NCBI RefSeq assembly: GCF_002776525.5 | Contig: NC_045434.1 | Coordinates: forward strand, 113,894,159 to 113,958,158 | From: Piliocolobus tephrosceles | Taxonomy: Eukaryota > Chordata > Mammalia > Primates > Cercopithecidae | DNA length: 64,000 bases | Reading direction: 5' to 3' | Part shown: positions 23,619 through 34,008 of the stretch, one piece after another | How the letters are laid out: the number at the start of each line of letters is the position of its first letter | Position numbering within the stretch: the first letter of the stretch is position 1 | The notes under the pieces: generated by a model | What the model was told of the DNA's origin: nothing | The model's database searches: none | Seen by the model: the letters and a program-made list of their open reading frames with translations, nothing else | Position numbers and translations under genes: made by a program

Positions 23619-24175
23619 ATGTATTATCCCTAGAAATGCTTGGTTTTAAGTTTGCCATGACAGCTTGATTTTTATTCTCAACTTTGTTTACAATTTCTAT
23701 GGGTAAATATACTTAACTCTAACTTTTGGGACTGAAATCACCCAAAGGGAAGCCCTTGGAATAAATACTGGTCTGGTTCCTACTGTGGAGGCAATCATTG
23801 TTCCTTAAGTTGGAGAGAAAGCCACACGGTGGAGTGCAGAGGGCAGGTAGTGACCACACTGTACGGTGTCCTTTTAGTATCAGGGTGCCAGACATGCCCG
23901 TATGTAGGTGGCCCTAAGACAGGAAAGCTAATGTCAATTGTTGTTGATCTATTGACCCTTTGAAAAATATCACAGCTTTTTTCTTTCCTGGCTCAGAAAT
24001 CAGAAATTGTTGACTAAGCTGTTAGCAAGAAAAGCAGCTTTAGTATAGGATTGAATAACAAAAGCCAAACAGTTCTAGACCAGTTTTGTGTGTGTGTTTG
24101 CAGTTGTGCACTTGCATGCACGCATGCACTCAGACATGCATGTCATTCTTACAGGTCTTAAAATAGAGAAAAGTC

Positions 24176-24484
24176 GGCCAGGTGTGGTGGCTCACGTCTA
24201 TAATCCTAACATTTTGGGAGACTGAGGTGGGCAGATCACCTGAGGTCAGGAGATCAAGACCCTGGCCAACATGGTGAAACCCCGTCTCTACTAAAAATAC
24301 AAAAATTTGCTGGGCATGATGGCGCGTGCCTGTAATTCCAGCTACCCAGGAGGCTGAGGCAGAAGAATCACTGGGACCCAGGAGGCAGAGGCTGCAGTGA
24401 GCTGAGACTGCGCCACTGTACTCCAGCCTGGGCAACAGAGTGAGACTCTATCCCTCCCCCCCGCCAACAACAACAACAACAACA
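24176..24484 (+). mobile_element. AluS with exact target-site duplication
   Basis: Full-length sense Alu flanked by AAAATAGAGAAAAGTC at 24160-24175 and 24485-24500, a perfect 16-bp duplication. Its tail is not poly-A but a C-rich piece followed by (CAA)n. Confidence 0.95.
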
Positions 24485-25229
24485 AAAATAGAGAAAAGTC
24501 TGTGTGAATTTATGATTCATTCCTTTACTGTCATGGGAGGTAGTCAAATGTAGGGCTTCAGCAAGGTTGACTTTTTTTGCAGGGCTGCTGAGATTAGGGA
24601 TCAGAAGCAGGAGTGCTGGGATTAGGAGTGCCAGATAAATGAATTTCAGTCTATTTTTCTTCAGAACAGGATCCCCTCCAATGCGGAAGCTGTTTTTTCA
24701 TCATTTTATATCTCAGCTCCCTCATGAATTCACCAGACCTTCCTATCCTTTGATATGGTACAGAGAATATGCAAACCAATTTACCTGCCCTAGTGTTCTC
24801 TGGCCAGATTGCCTGCCTAAACCCCTCAGTGTGGAAATTATGTTACTGCCAGTATGGCTCATCATCTCCCTAGTGTCCCAAAGTAGAAAGTTCGTTCCTC
24901 TTTGTTCCTTCTCTCTCCCTTTATTCTCAGTGTTCACCAAGTCTGGTTGCTCCAGTATCCTATGTCTGTCTGTTACCTTAGTTATGGCTCTGAATGTAAA
25001 ACAAATAGAGGAAGGGTCTGGTTGATGGGGGACTGGTGGGTTTCCTCTGAATGGGCTTGAAAGAGCATGGTTTGAAAACCACTGGATTAGATGCTGATTA
25101 TAACACTACAGTAACATGCTTTTATAAGACCACTTATGACATATTAGATACAACTTAACTCTCCTATCTTCTCCCTGTTATACCCTTTAATACGGTTGGT
25201 GAAACTGAGGTCTTGAAATACGAAAAGTG

Positions 25230-25490
25230 GGAGGCAGTATGATAGAGTGGGTAAAACACTCAGAGTTAAGAGAGACTTAACTATTAGATCTGCCGGTGAC
25301 TACCTGGGTTATTTTTAAAGTCAAATAGCCTTTTGGTCTTTCAACTTCCTCATCTCTTTAATGGATTAAATAATAATGCTTACCTGATAATTAATGTTGG
25401 ATGAATTATGTAAGATAATATATGTAGAGTAATTAGTTTTGTGCTTATACCTGGTAACTACCCAGTAAATAATAGCTGCCACTGCTATCA
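25230..25490 (+). mobile_element. MIR SINE
   Basis: Near full-length sense MIR: 'ggaggcagtatgatagagtgggtaaaacac...tctgccggtgactacctgggtt...caacttcctcatctctttaatggatt...taccTGATAATTAATGTTGGATG'. It lies 145 bp upstream of the next exon. Confidence 0.65.
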
Positions 25491-25634
25491 TTGTAATGTA
25501 AACCTTTTGAACTCTTCCCACTTATTCCATTTTATTTCCTTTCTAGATTTTCTACTAAAATCCAGTAGGCTATTTGTAGCTCTTGCATTTACTGCATATT
25601 AGAAAATGACCTTATATCATATCCTTTGTTGTAG

Positions 25635-25743
25635 TGAAACCCTTGTGGAAGATGAAGAAGATCTCTATGACTGTGTTTATGGGGAAGATGAAGGTGGAGA
25701 AGTCTATGAGGACTTAATGAAGGCAGAGGAAGCACATCAACCC
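25635..25743 (+). CDS. VAV3: VAV3 exon, residues ~149-185 (autoinhibitory acidic segment, Y160 and Y173)
   Basis: 109 nt between 'ttgttgtag' and 'gtagga'. It completes Asp149 and encodes a highly acidic stretch with LYDCVYGEDEGGEVYEDLM in its centre, ending at Pro185. Tyr160 and Tyr173 match the VAV1 tyrosines 160 and 174. In the family the helix around the last of these plugs the DH active site until Src- or Syk-type kinases phosphorylate it. The donor (CCC|GTAGGA) is not optimal, and readthrough into the intron would stay open for about 20 codons before a stop. The reading frame ends in phase 0. Confidence 0.98.
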
Positions 25744-25914
25744 GTAGGACTTTTACTTGTTTTTAATGTTACTCTGAATATTTTATTAGGAAAGACTAAT
25801 TAACATAATCATTTATGTAACCTCTGCTGGGATTTTTTTAACCTTTGCTTGCTTATAACTATATAATTATGACTTGTTACTGCGTTTGGAGACATATGCA
25901 TGGCCTTTCAGAGT

Positions 25915-26040
25915 TCAAAACAACCATAGGGAATCTGTGGTCTAATCTTTTCATTTTGCTAGTAAGGAAACAAAGTCTGAGAGAGAAATGAAGTGCCACC
26001 CAGCTAAATAATGGCAGGGTGGTAGTAGAATAGAATTTTA
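25915..26040 (-). mobile_element. MIR SINE fragment
   Basis: Antisense MIR-like: 'cattttgctagtaaggaaacaaagtctgagagagaaatgaagtgccacccagctaaataatggcagggtgg'. Confidence 0.45.
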
Positions 26041-26759
26041 GGGAATCATGAAATTATGCTCTTATAAAAGTAAATTTCTTACAACACAGGTAAATTTTTC
26101 CCTTTAAATTTGATATAAGATACAATATATATTAAAGAGTATTTCTTCACATTTGGTAAGTGTTAATACGAGGTACCATTTTTCTTTCGTTTCATGATAA
26201 GTCTTCTGGCTTTCCTACTCATTTATAAATTTAGTTTCAGATATGGTCATAGCCAATATGAGCCCTCAAAACCTTATCTGCCATTAATATATCCAGAACA
26301 TTCAGAAAGGATTACTTTGGATTATTTTCTCATTTACAATTTGAAATAACAAAAAAAAAGTCAGTTGCTTAGGTTCTTAATAAGTTTTTCTTGTATATTA
26401 AAGACTTTTTCTTTACCAGCTGCTTGGTAATTTTTGTTTCTGCAGTGCTTTGATGAATGTGCTTAGCTCTGTCTATGTTCCTACTTTTAATAAAAGGCTG
26501 GTGGGTTGTCCAGTAGCTTCTGTGGAATGGAAACAAGTTATCTGCTGTGTTTGGGAAATAAAATGAAAGTGTGGTTTAACCATCTCGTAGGCTGACAGCT
26601 CATCTGTGGCAGCATTTTCAGAACATTTTTAGGTGACTGAATATCATGTGTGCCTCCTATAATTGTTAACTGCATTGAGTGCCAGCGCATTGTTCACTGT
26701 CTTCCCCAAGGGCAGTCCTCAGTTGATGGGGTGAACAGTGATAATAATTTAGATGGACA

Positions 26760-27315
26760 GGACTCTTCTTGCACACTTGGAAAAGTGCTAAGCGCTTTAC
26801 ACTGTTTATCTCATTTACCATTCCTTGGGGTTGGCGCTGTGATTCTCTCTGTTTCCCAGATAAGAAAATGGAGTCAGAGTAATTTAGTGATTCGTTCACA
26901 GTTAGAAAAGCTAACAACAGGCGGGGCGCGGTGGCTCACACCTGTAATCCCACCACTCTGGGAGGGCGAGGTGGGTGGATCACGAGGTCAGAAGATCAAG
27001 ACCATCCTGGCTAACGTGGTGAAACCTCGTCTCTACTAAAAAATACAAAAAATTAGCCAGATGTGGTGGTGGACACCTGTAGTCCCAGCCACTCAGGAGG
27101 CTGAGGCAGGAGAATGGAGTGAACCCGGGAGGTGGAGCTTGCAGTGAGCAGAGATCGGGCCATTGTACTCCAACCTGAGCAACAGAGCAAGACTCTGCCT
27201 CAAAAAAAAAAAAAAAAGAAAGAAAAAGAAAAGAAAAGCTAACAACAAAACTGATATTGAACCCAATTCCATCAGACTCCAGAATCTTTGATTTTAGTGT
27301 TGTGCTCTACGACTT
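26760..27315 (-). mobile_element. MIR SINE interrupted by an AluY
   Basis: Antisense MIR runs through 26919 ('aagcgctttacactgtttatctcatttacc...cagataagaaaatggagtcagagtaatttagtgattcg') and resumes after the AluY at 27248 ('ttgaacccaattccatcagactccagaatc...gtgctctacgac'). Confidence 0.6.
26920..27231 (+). mobile_element. AluY with exact target-site duplication
   Basis: Sense AluY ('ggcggggcgcggtggctcac' to 'gactctgcctc') with an A/G-rich tail. It is flanked by AGAAAAGCTAACAACA at 26904-26919 and 27232-27247, a perfect 16-bp duplication. It sits inside an older MIR. Confidence 0.95.
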
Positions 27316-27769
27316 CCGATGTTAAATACTTAGTTAAAAAGTCAAGCGGTAAGATGTTAATGTTGGAAAAAATATTTGAAGGTCTTTACTTACTTTACCA
27401 AATACCCATTTTATTGTTTTTGCAGTTATTTCTATAGCATTTGTTAAGTGTGCTGTACATTAAGGAAACAATCATACACCATTTATGGTGTTTCCAACTT
27501 TATGAACATTTTAATAAAAGATGTTTTAACTTAGAGTGTCTACATTCAGAAGCTTATTTTTTAATCATCTAAATCTTTTCCATTTACATTGTTCAACATT
27601 TTTATAAAAACAACAAAGCTACCTCACAAATGCAGTTAGATGTCTTTCAATTATGTGTTTTATTAGAAAGGAAAGTTTAAGAAAGTCAGCAATGCTTTTG
27701 ATCTCTACTTCTCAATAGGTTAATATATGATTTTATTAAATTATTTTATTTTGATAATTCTAACTGCAG

Positions 27770-27862
27770 AAATGTCCAGAAAATGATATACGAAGTTGTT
27801 GTCTAGCAGAAATTAAGCAGACAGAAGAAAAATATACAGAAACTTTGGAGTCAATAGAAAAA
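27770..27862 (+). CDS. VAV3: VAV3 exon, residues 186-216 (start of DH domain)
   Basis: 93 nt, 31 codons, between 'aactgcag' and 'gtaagt'. It encodes KCPENDIRSCCLAEIKQTEE and on through an ESIEK end. The EIKQTEEKYTETL helix is conserved region 1 of the Dbl-homology fold, which contacts switch 1 of the Rho GTPase. It is symmetric (0-0), so skipping would delete 31 residues in frame and should destroy exchange activity. Confidence 0.98.
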
Positions 27863-29981
27863 GTAAGTCATCAGGTATTATTTCTGATGCCCAAATACTG
27901 CCTGATATAGCTAATGTGTTAGACTCACTGTTTCTTCTGAATGTGTGTATGTGTATTATAATTTTTAGGAGAACTTTGTATTTAAAGATCTCAAAGCAGA
28001 TTTATTCATTTTACAACTATTTATGGATGTCTTAGTACCTGAATGGCACTGTTTCAGGGACTAAGGATATAGTAATAAATACAAAAATATTCTGATTCTC
28101 ATGACACTTTTTTCCATGGGAGGGTTTAGAATGTAAGCAAATAAATATGCCAGATGGTCATAAGTTTTCTGAAGAAAAATACGGCAGGAGTATAAGATAG
28201 AGAGTGATGTGGGGGAGGGCTAGTGGCATTTTATAAAGAGTGGGTGCAGAAGCCCTCTGTGACAAGATTAAGCAGGCAGCTAAGTGAACTGAGGGTGTAA
28301 GCCGTGTACATATGCCAATGAAGATAATTCCTGCGAGATAGGCCCTCTGATTGGAAAGTGTTCAGCACGTGCTTCAAGGACAACAGCAGTCCAGTGTGAC
28401 TGGAGCAGAACAAGGCAAGGGGACTGAGCATGAGGTGGGAGAGCCGGTGGGCCACCAGGCCATGCAGGGACATTGGAAAGTGTTGTGAGCAGGAGTCGCA
28501 TGATGTGATTTAAGTCTTTAACCTCTCATTCTGGCTATCATGAGGCAAGAGTGGTAACTAGGAGAAGAATTAGAAGAAAATTGTGTTAATCAAGATGACA
28601 AAAATGGTGGTATGGGTGGTCAGATTCTGAGTAAATTTTAAACACAGAGCCAACTGGATTGGATGATGAATTAAGTAAAGGATGTGAAAAAAAGAGAGGA
28701 GTCAAGGATGACGTAGTTTTTGGCATGAGCAACTGCATGAATGGTGAAGATTACAGAGATGGGGAAGAACAGGCTTGGGAATCAGGAGTCTGTTGCAACA
28801 TATGAAATTTGTGATACCTATTAGACTTTGAATGGAATTTATTGAGAAAGGTGTTAGGTATATGAATCTGGCATTAAGGGGAAAGATTGAATTGACGTAT
28901 AGATTGGGCCATTATCATGACACAATGGCATTAAGGCCCTGGGACTAAGTGAGATCACCCTAGTGAATGCATCAGGGAAGAGGTTTGAGGCCACCTCTCC
29001 AGACTCTCATATTTAGAGGTTAGGGAAAGAAGTGAAGGTATGCAAGCATTGTTTAGAAGAATAGAAGAGTAAATTGACTAGGGAACTGTAGTAGCGCTAT
29101 GTAGCATTACAGGCCCAGTTGAGTTTTGTGGTCATATTTAAAATTAGACAATCAGTAATGTCCCTGCTTAACTTCTTAGATACAGTCACAAAATATGTGG
29201 CAAGCTAGACTTGATCAGGGTGTTTGTTTTTCTAGAAAAGCACAATGGAAGAAGAGAGAGTAAGAGGATTTACAGGGAATTGATTCATGGAGTATAAACT
29301 GGGTTAGGAGGGAAATGAGGACATGATGGAGGTGAGATGATTAGTGGACTGGCTGACCCAGTTCCTTGAAATTAGTGCTATGGAGCATATGAAGTTGTTG
29401 GTAATGACAAGGCCTGTGAGTGTGGCCATAAGATTTAGGATTTGAGCTAGAGTGGAGCACAAGATTATTTGTGGTCAAGGAACTGAGAGACCAGTACTGG
29501 AAGGATCCTCTGCACAGATACTGAGAATGCCGAGAATGAAAGAGATATGGTAGGCCAGAAACTAAAATTCTCAAGGAATAATTCATAAATTGCGTACATA
29601 GATTATTGATCTCAGCGATCCAGAATCTCCACAAAATTAGGGAGATATTACTGTGTAAGTCTTCATATACATCTCCAGAATGTTGCCATTGTTTGCCAAC
29701 TCAGACAATAGTGTTCTTTTCTTCCTTCCTTTTGGAAGCATTTGTTATCTAAACCATTTTATTTTATACTTTAAATGTATTAATATTAGCTTGTATTCAT
29801 GTCTTTATATATCTACTCAAGTGTGAAGTCTTTAAGTTAGAGAAAATAGTTTCTACAATTTTGGTGATTACAATGCTGATCAACAATTGACTTTCAAAAA
29901 ATATTTGTTGTTGTTGAAAAACTATTACATAGATTAGGACAAGTTATACTTAATTACTGTTTTCTTCCTCTTTCCTGGTAG
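27863..29981 (+). other. VAV3: VAV3 intron (2.1 kb), mostly an ancient repeat
   Basis: GT-AG, phase 0. From about 28000 to 29400 the sequence resembles a Mesozoic mammalian repeat family ('atgaatggcactgtttcagggactaaggatatagtaataaata', later 'gaggagtcaaggatgacg'). Related remnants appear near 39250 and 43400. I cannot name the family (L2/CR1-like is my best guess). Confidence 0.7.
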
Positions 29982-30050
29982 TATTTCATGGCACCACTAA
30001 AAAGATTTCTGACAGCAGCAGAATTTGATTCAGTATTCATCAACATTCCT
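29982..30050 (+). CDS. VAV3: VAV3 exon, residues 217-239 (DH domain)
   Basis: 69 nt, 23 codons, between 'tcctggtag' and 'gtaagt'. It encodes YFMAPLKRFLTAAEFDSVFI and then NIP. This segment joins the first and second long helices of the DH bundle. The internal Met at codon 219 is not a start; the open reading frame that begins there simply runs on into the intron. Confidence 0.98.
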
Positions 30051-30166
30051 GTAAGTAAAAATATGCTAGCTAAAACTGTGGTGTACTTCAATAAAATCCT
30101 CATTTCCTTACAGGGTTCCAAATCCCTTTTTTTTAACTCTTTTGTAGTCTTTAAGAATATTGGCCT

Positions 30167-30200
30167 TATTTATTTATTTATTTGTTTGTTTGTTTGTTTT
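30167..30200 (+). repeat. (TTTA)n(TTTG)n compound microsatellite
   Basis: Four TTTA-type units are followed by four TTTG-type units. Confidence 0.9.
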
Positions 30201-31629
30201 TCCAGTTTTTATATCCTTATTTTCTTGAAATAACTGATGTATCATATCTTCAACTAAAAGTCAGTCAACATGTATGAAGAACATAAATGGAAAAATAACT
30301 TCCATGTGTTATTCTTAACTGTTTGTCATGAGGAAGTAGTCTGAAGTAATCCATGGGTCCCCTTCCATCCCCACACTTCCCTGTGGAGCTCTGTTGCTCT
30401 TCCAGCCCCTCAGACCTTGTCTTGTAGATGATGTCCTCACCATATCAGTTTCCCCCACTTTCTTCCATTCCTCCACATCTTTGGCCTCTACTGTTTGGTG
30501 CTTTCTACTTCCAGTTGTATCAACCGTAATTCCCATGTCTGAAGTAGACTACTTCCTTATGATTTACCAGACTATTTTAACTGTAAAATTTGAGGAGATT
30601 TTTTTCGTTTACATTTATGTAAGCATTTCAAGTTTCAGGGCACCTTACCAGAATCTTACAATCTTAAAAGGATATTTGCCGAGAAATCTAGAAGCAAGCT
30701 AAATGCCATGCCAAGTGAGGTAATGCTAGGCAAGATTCGAGTTCTCAGACCTCTAGGACTTGCTTTGGTTTATACACCCCCACCCCCATGCACGTGCATC
30801 CACATACAGTGATACATGTATTTAAGCTTTTATGCACAGAAATGCTTGTATTACCTGAACAATTTATATTTTGATTCTATTGTGTTCTGTGTTACTCAGT
30901 AGCAGTTGGTAAGCAATGGCATTTCATCCTTTCCCTGATTTTGGCCGAATGAAGACATTCTTGTTGATTTATAACATGTACAATATCCGATGAAGGTTTA
31001 GCACTAAATAAACTGCACATTTGGGGAAGATAAGGATCTTGAACCACTTCAGTATGGTCTTTATAACGTACAGCCCACATCTTCATGTTTACCTTCTACC
31101 CCACTAAGGAAAGAGCATGCTGTGGAGTCAATGTGTGCTCCAAGGTATGAGATAATGGGAGAATTGGCACCTAGTTCAAGTTGCCTCATATCCTGGCTAT
31201 GACATATATTTACTGCCTGACTGAAAATTAGTTGCTTATCGGGAAAAATGTGAGATTCTGACATTTTGAGTTGCTCCAGTAAACTCTCAAATACAATTTA
31301 TTTGCTCCTTATTTATGCCATTAGTTGTCTGGTTTCAAGTAATTTAGTCTGATTATTGTTAGCTTAGCACCAGGACACCACTAATTGACCAAAGTACAAA
31401 TCTACATTTCTGTGTCACAAGGACATGAGTCATTATTTTTTACTGTCAATAAAACATTAGGCACTTGGACATTTTTATTTAAAAATTTACAGTGATTATA
31501 AAACAAAAATAAGCTATACATATTTTTACACAAGGAATAAATTATCCTTTAATAACTAGTGAGATAATGTCTTTTTTCACAGGACACTGACATTTCAAGT
31601 GAGATACAAAATTGCTGTTTCCCATCTGC

Positions 31630-31803
31630 ATGGCCTGTCTCTCTCTCTTCTCCTCCCTCTCCTCTGCCTTCCTCTTATCTTCCTTCTTTTTTCTCCCTTC
31701 CATCCCCTGCTCTCCCTCCTCCTCTTCTACCCTGTCCTCTCCCTCTGCTTCCTCCCCTTCCTCCTCCTTTCTCTCCCCACTCTCCTTTTCCCTCTCTCTT
31801 TAT
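31630..31803 (+). repeat. Polypyrimidine tract, ~170 bp
   Basis: The coding strand is almost wholly C and T from 31637 to 31803 (many TCTCTC, CTCCTCC and CCCTTCC words) with only scattered A or G. The transcript would carry a dense C/U tract ending about 140 nt before the acceptor at 31941. Such tracts can bind PTB-type proteins and form triplex DNA. Confidence 0.9.
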
Positions 31804-31941
31804 TGGTGGAAGCAGTTTTATATATTGAAAGCATTCAGCATATCCCGAGCGGCAAATCTAGCGACAAAAGGGATTCTGGGTTTGGGCTGTATTTTTTGGT
31901 TGTGTTTCCTACTTTCCTTTCACATTGTTTTCTTTTTTTAG

Positions 31942-32045
31942 GAACTTGTAAAACTTCATCGGAACCTAATGCAAGAGATTCATGATTCCATTGTAAATAA
32001 AAATGACCATAACTTGTACCAAGTTTTTATTAACTACAAGGAAAG
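31942..32045 (+). CDS. VAV3: VAV3 exon, residues 240-274 (DH domain)
   Basis: 104 nt between 'cttttttag' and 'gtaact'. It begins ELVKLHRNLMQEIHDSIVNK and ends two bases into an Arg codon (phase 2). It forms part of the DH helical bundle. Residue 262 is His here; I recall Gln in human, a conservative surface change if correct. The long polypyrimidine tract upstream sits about 140 nt before its acceptor. Confidence 0.98.
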
Positions 32046-33331
32046 GTAACTTTTGAAGTTTAAGTTTTGTGGGTCTTAGTTTGTAATTATAGTGAGGATT
32101 AGTATTAAAATAGCTAACAAATAGCTATTACTACTGTTTATTACACTACTACCTGAACAGTAATTAGAACATGGGAGAGTTACTTTGAGTAGTAGTTTGA
32201 GTTCTATATATGTAATTTAAAAAGAAAAAAGAAGAAAGGGAGGAAGAAAGGACCTAGTATGGTGCTTATTTTTTTTACATTGTAAATCAAAAGACTAAGG
32301 TTCTTTTATAGGCTTTATCATTACTGAGCAATGTAATCTTCAGTAAATCATTTTAACTCTCTGAGCCTCTATGTCCCCATCTGTAAACACTGGAGATAGA
32401 CTAGCTGGTACCTAATGCTTCTTCCACTTTTCTTCCAACTCTAGTATTTTATGACACTCTATTTCAGAATATTAGATTCACAGAGTCGGTTTCCCTTTCT
32501 AAGTTAAAAAAAAATCTCCTGACAATCTATATGAATTGGAGTATCAAGAAATTTTGCTTAAAATGTAATTATCTCTCTTTTCAAATCAAGCAATGTATTT
32601 CCTAGTACTAAGAAGTGGCTAATGAATTGCTTTGCATCAAGTCTTCGATAAATATTCATATCTTATTAGTAGTGTTTTTTTTTTTTTTCCAGTGGAGAGT
32701 TAGGAGAAACAATAAACCAACTGAGCTGTTTGCAAAATATTTGTATTACTACAGAGATACCATCCCTGAAGTGGGTGAAGTGAATTCCCAGATTCCGTGT
32801 GATATGAGTTATCTTCTGTCCAGCACAGTTCTAGTCTCTCATTTTCCTCTCTTCAGACGATTTATGTTCCTTAATTAAAAAGTAGCAAGGAGTAGGAGGT
32901 TTAATAATGAAGGAGTTGTATGTAGTGATTGGCATAAAATTGTAATAGAAAATAAAACTTTCTGAGTGTTTAGAAATGAAGTTTATTTCTAGTAAGAGCT
33001 TTAACAGAAATTTTTAATTTTGTTTTTGGAATTCATTTATGTCTACTCAAATAACATTAACAGTCATCAAGCCAGTTTGTAAATTCTACCTGCTATAAAA
33101 ATGTACATGGAATTAATCTCATTCAAAGTTGGAACTAAAAATTAGTCATTACTATAAAAATGAGTGACCCTCATTCTAGGACTGTGTATGTGATATGTAT
33201 TAAAAATAATTTATACTGCTATTTTGGTTATCCCTAACTACGGTTTTAAAGAGATGAAGATTCTGCTTGCTTCCCCCTCCAGTTCCTTCTTGTTTTTTGT
33301 CTTACAGATTTCTTCTCTTTTTCCCTTTCAG
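32046..33331 (+). other. VAV3: VAV3 intron (1.3 kb)
   Basis: GT-AG, phase 2. Contains a MIR piece (32330-32460). The rest is AT-rich unique sequence. Confidence 0.92.
32330..32460 (+). mobile_element. MIR SINE fragment
   Basis: Sense MIR core: 'aatcttcagtaaatcattttaactctctgagcctctatgtccccatctgtaaacactggagatag'. Confidence 0.55.
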
Positions 33332-33431
33332 ATTGGTTATTTACGGGCAGTACTGCAGTGGAGTAGAGTCAGCCATCTCTAGTTTAGACTACATTTCTAA
33401 GACAAAAGAAGATGTCAGACTGAAATTAGAG
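33332..33431 (+). CDS. VAV3: VAV3 exon, residues 274-307 (DH domain)
   Basis: 100 nt between 'ccctttcag' and 'gtgcct'. It completes Arg274 and encodes LVIYGQYCSGVESAISSLDY and onward to Glu307. Thr298 is present, the residue that is known to vary (Thr/Ser) in people. Residue 303 is Arg where I recall Lys in human. The donor GAG|GTGCCT is the weakest of the set because it lacks the usual A at +3/+4, so this junction may be more sensitive to regulation. Confidence 0.98.
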
Positions 33432-33589
33432 GTGCCTATTTATTTTTGGTTTATGACATAAAGCAAAATAAACCTAAAAGCAATGTATTTCTCTTTATGG
33501 TCAGTGCAGCAGTACATTTCCCATTGTTTTAAATACATTTTCATGTCAATTTTATAAAATATTTAAATCGCTCTATAAAATAGTAATAT

Positions 33590-33740
33590 GGTAGTAATAG
33601 TAACAGTCGTAAAAATCTAACATCTATGGCCCTATGTTTTACATGCATTATCTCCTTAGGTCCTTCTGACTGAGATAGGTACAATTAATTTTCTCATCTT
33701 AAGAGAAAGCAGAAGTTCAGAGAGATTGTAACTTGCATAG
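33590..33740 (-). mobile_element. MIR SINE fragment
   Basis: Antisense MIR: 'ttttacatgcattatctccttaggtccttctgactgagataggtac...aagttcagagagattgtaacttgc'. Confidence 0.5.
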
Positions 33741-33807
33741 ACGGTAAGAAGTACAGGACGAGTAAAACAGGTTAGATAACATATATGTAGATTTAAAATG
33801 TTTACTA

Positions 33808-34008
33808 GTTAGCTGGGCGGGGTGGCTCATGCCTGTAGTCCTAGCTACCTGAGAAGTTGAGGCAGGCGGATCACTTGAGCCCAGGAGTTTGAAGCTGCAG
33901 TGAGCTATGATTGCACCATTGCACTGCAGCGTGGGTGGGTCTTGCAAAGCAAGACTGCAGCGTGGGTCTTGCAAAGCAAGACCCTGTATGAAAAACAACA
34001 AAATAAAA
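33808..34008 (+). mobile_element. Free left Alu monomer (FLAM_C-like)
   Basis: 'ctgggcggggtggctcatgcctgtagtcctagctacctgag...cttgagcccaggagtttgaagctgcagtgagctatgattgcacc' is a single Alu left arm without a right arm, as in FLAM_C. An A-rich tail and a near-duplicate GTTTACTA on both sides support an independent insertion. Its 3' part holds a local tandem duplication. Confidence 0.75.
33925..33982 (+). repeat. Tandem duplication (31 + 27 bp) inside the Alu monomer
   Basis: TGCAGCGTGGGT...CTTGCAAAGCAAGAC occurs at 33925-33955 and again at 33956-33982. The copies differ only by a GGGT present in the first. Confidence 0.9.

Larger units (their letters stand above)
21213..25634 (+). other. VAV3: VAV3 intron (4.4 kb)
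   Basis: GT-AG, phase 2. Contains L2 (21930-22240), MIR (22300-22505), a (TA)n run and antisense AluS (22866-23185), a short imperfect direct repeat (23336-23392), an odd poly-A-ended block (23450-23612), a sense AluS with exact target duplication (24176-24484), and MIR (25230-25490). Confidence 0.92.
25744..27769 (+). other. VAV3: VAV3 intron (2.0 kb)
   Basis: GT-AG, phase 0. Holds a weak MIR (25915-26040), a MIR split by an AluY (26760-27315), and otherwise AT-rich unique sequence. Confidence 0.92.
30051..31941 (+). other. VAV3: VAV3 intron (1.9 kb) with long pyrimidine tract
   Basis: GT-AG, phase 0. Includes a (TTTA)n(TTTG)n repeat at 30167-30200, unique sequence, and a C/T-rich tract at 31630-31803 close to the acceptor. 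No Alu is present. Confidence 0.92.

Noticed and set aside
25040..25082. Possible second MER5A end ('gtttgaaaaccactgga')
   Set aside because: Only the terminal 15 or so bases match. Too short to call.
25606..25803. Open frame of 65 codons covering the acidic exon
   Set aside because: It starts in the intron before the acceptor and runs past the donor at 25744. Only 25635-25743 is coding, as part of VAV3.
29988..30233. Open frame starting MAPLKRF
   Set aside because: The Met is internal codon 219 of VAV3. The frame reads through the donor into intron.
31599..31985. Two overlapping Ser/Pro/Leu-rich open frames
   Set aside because: They are translations of the C/T-rich intron tract and continue into the DH exon by chance.
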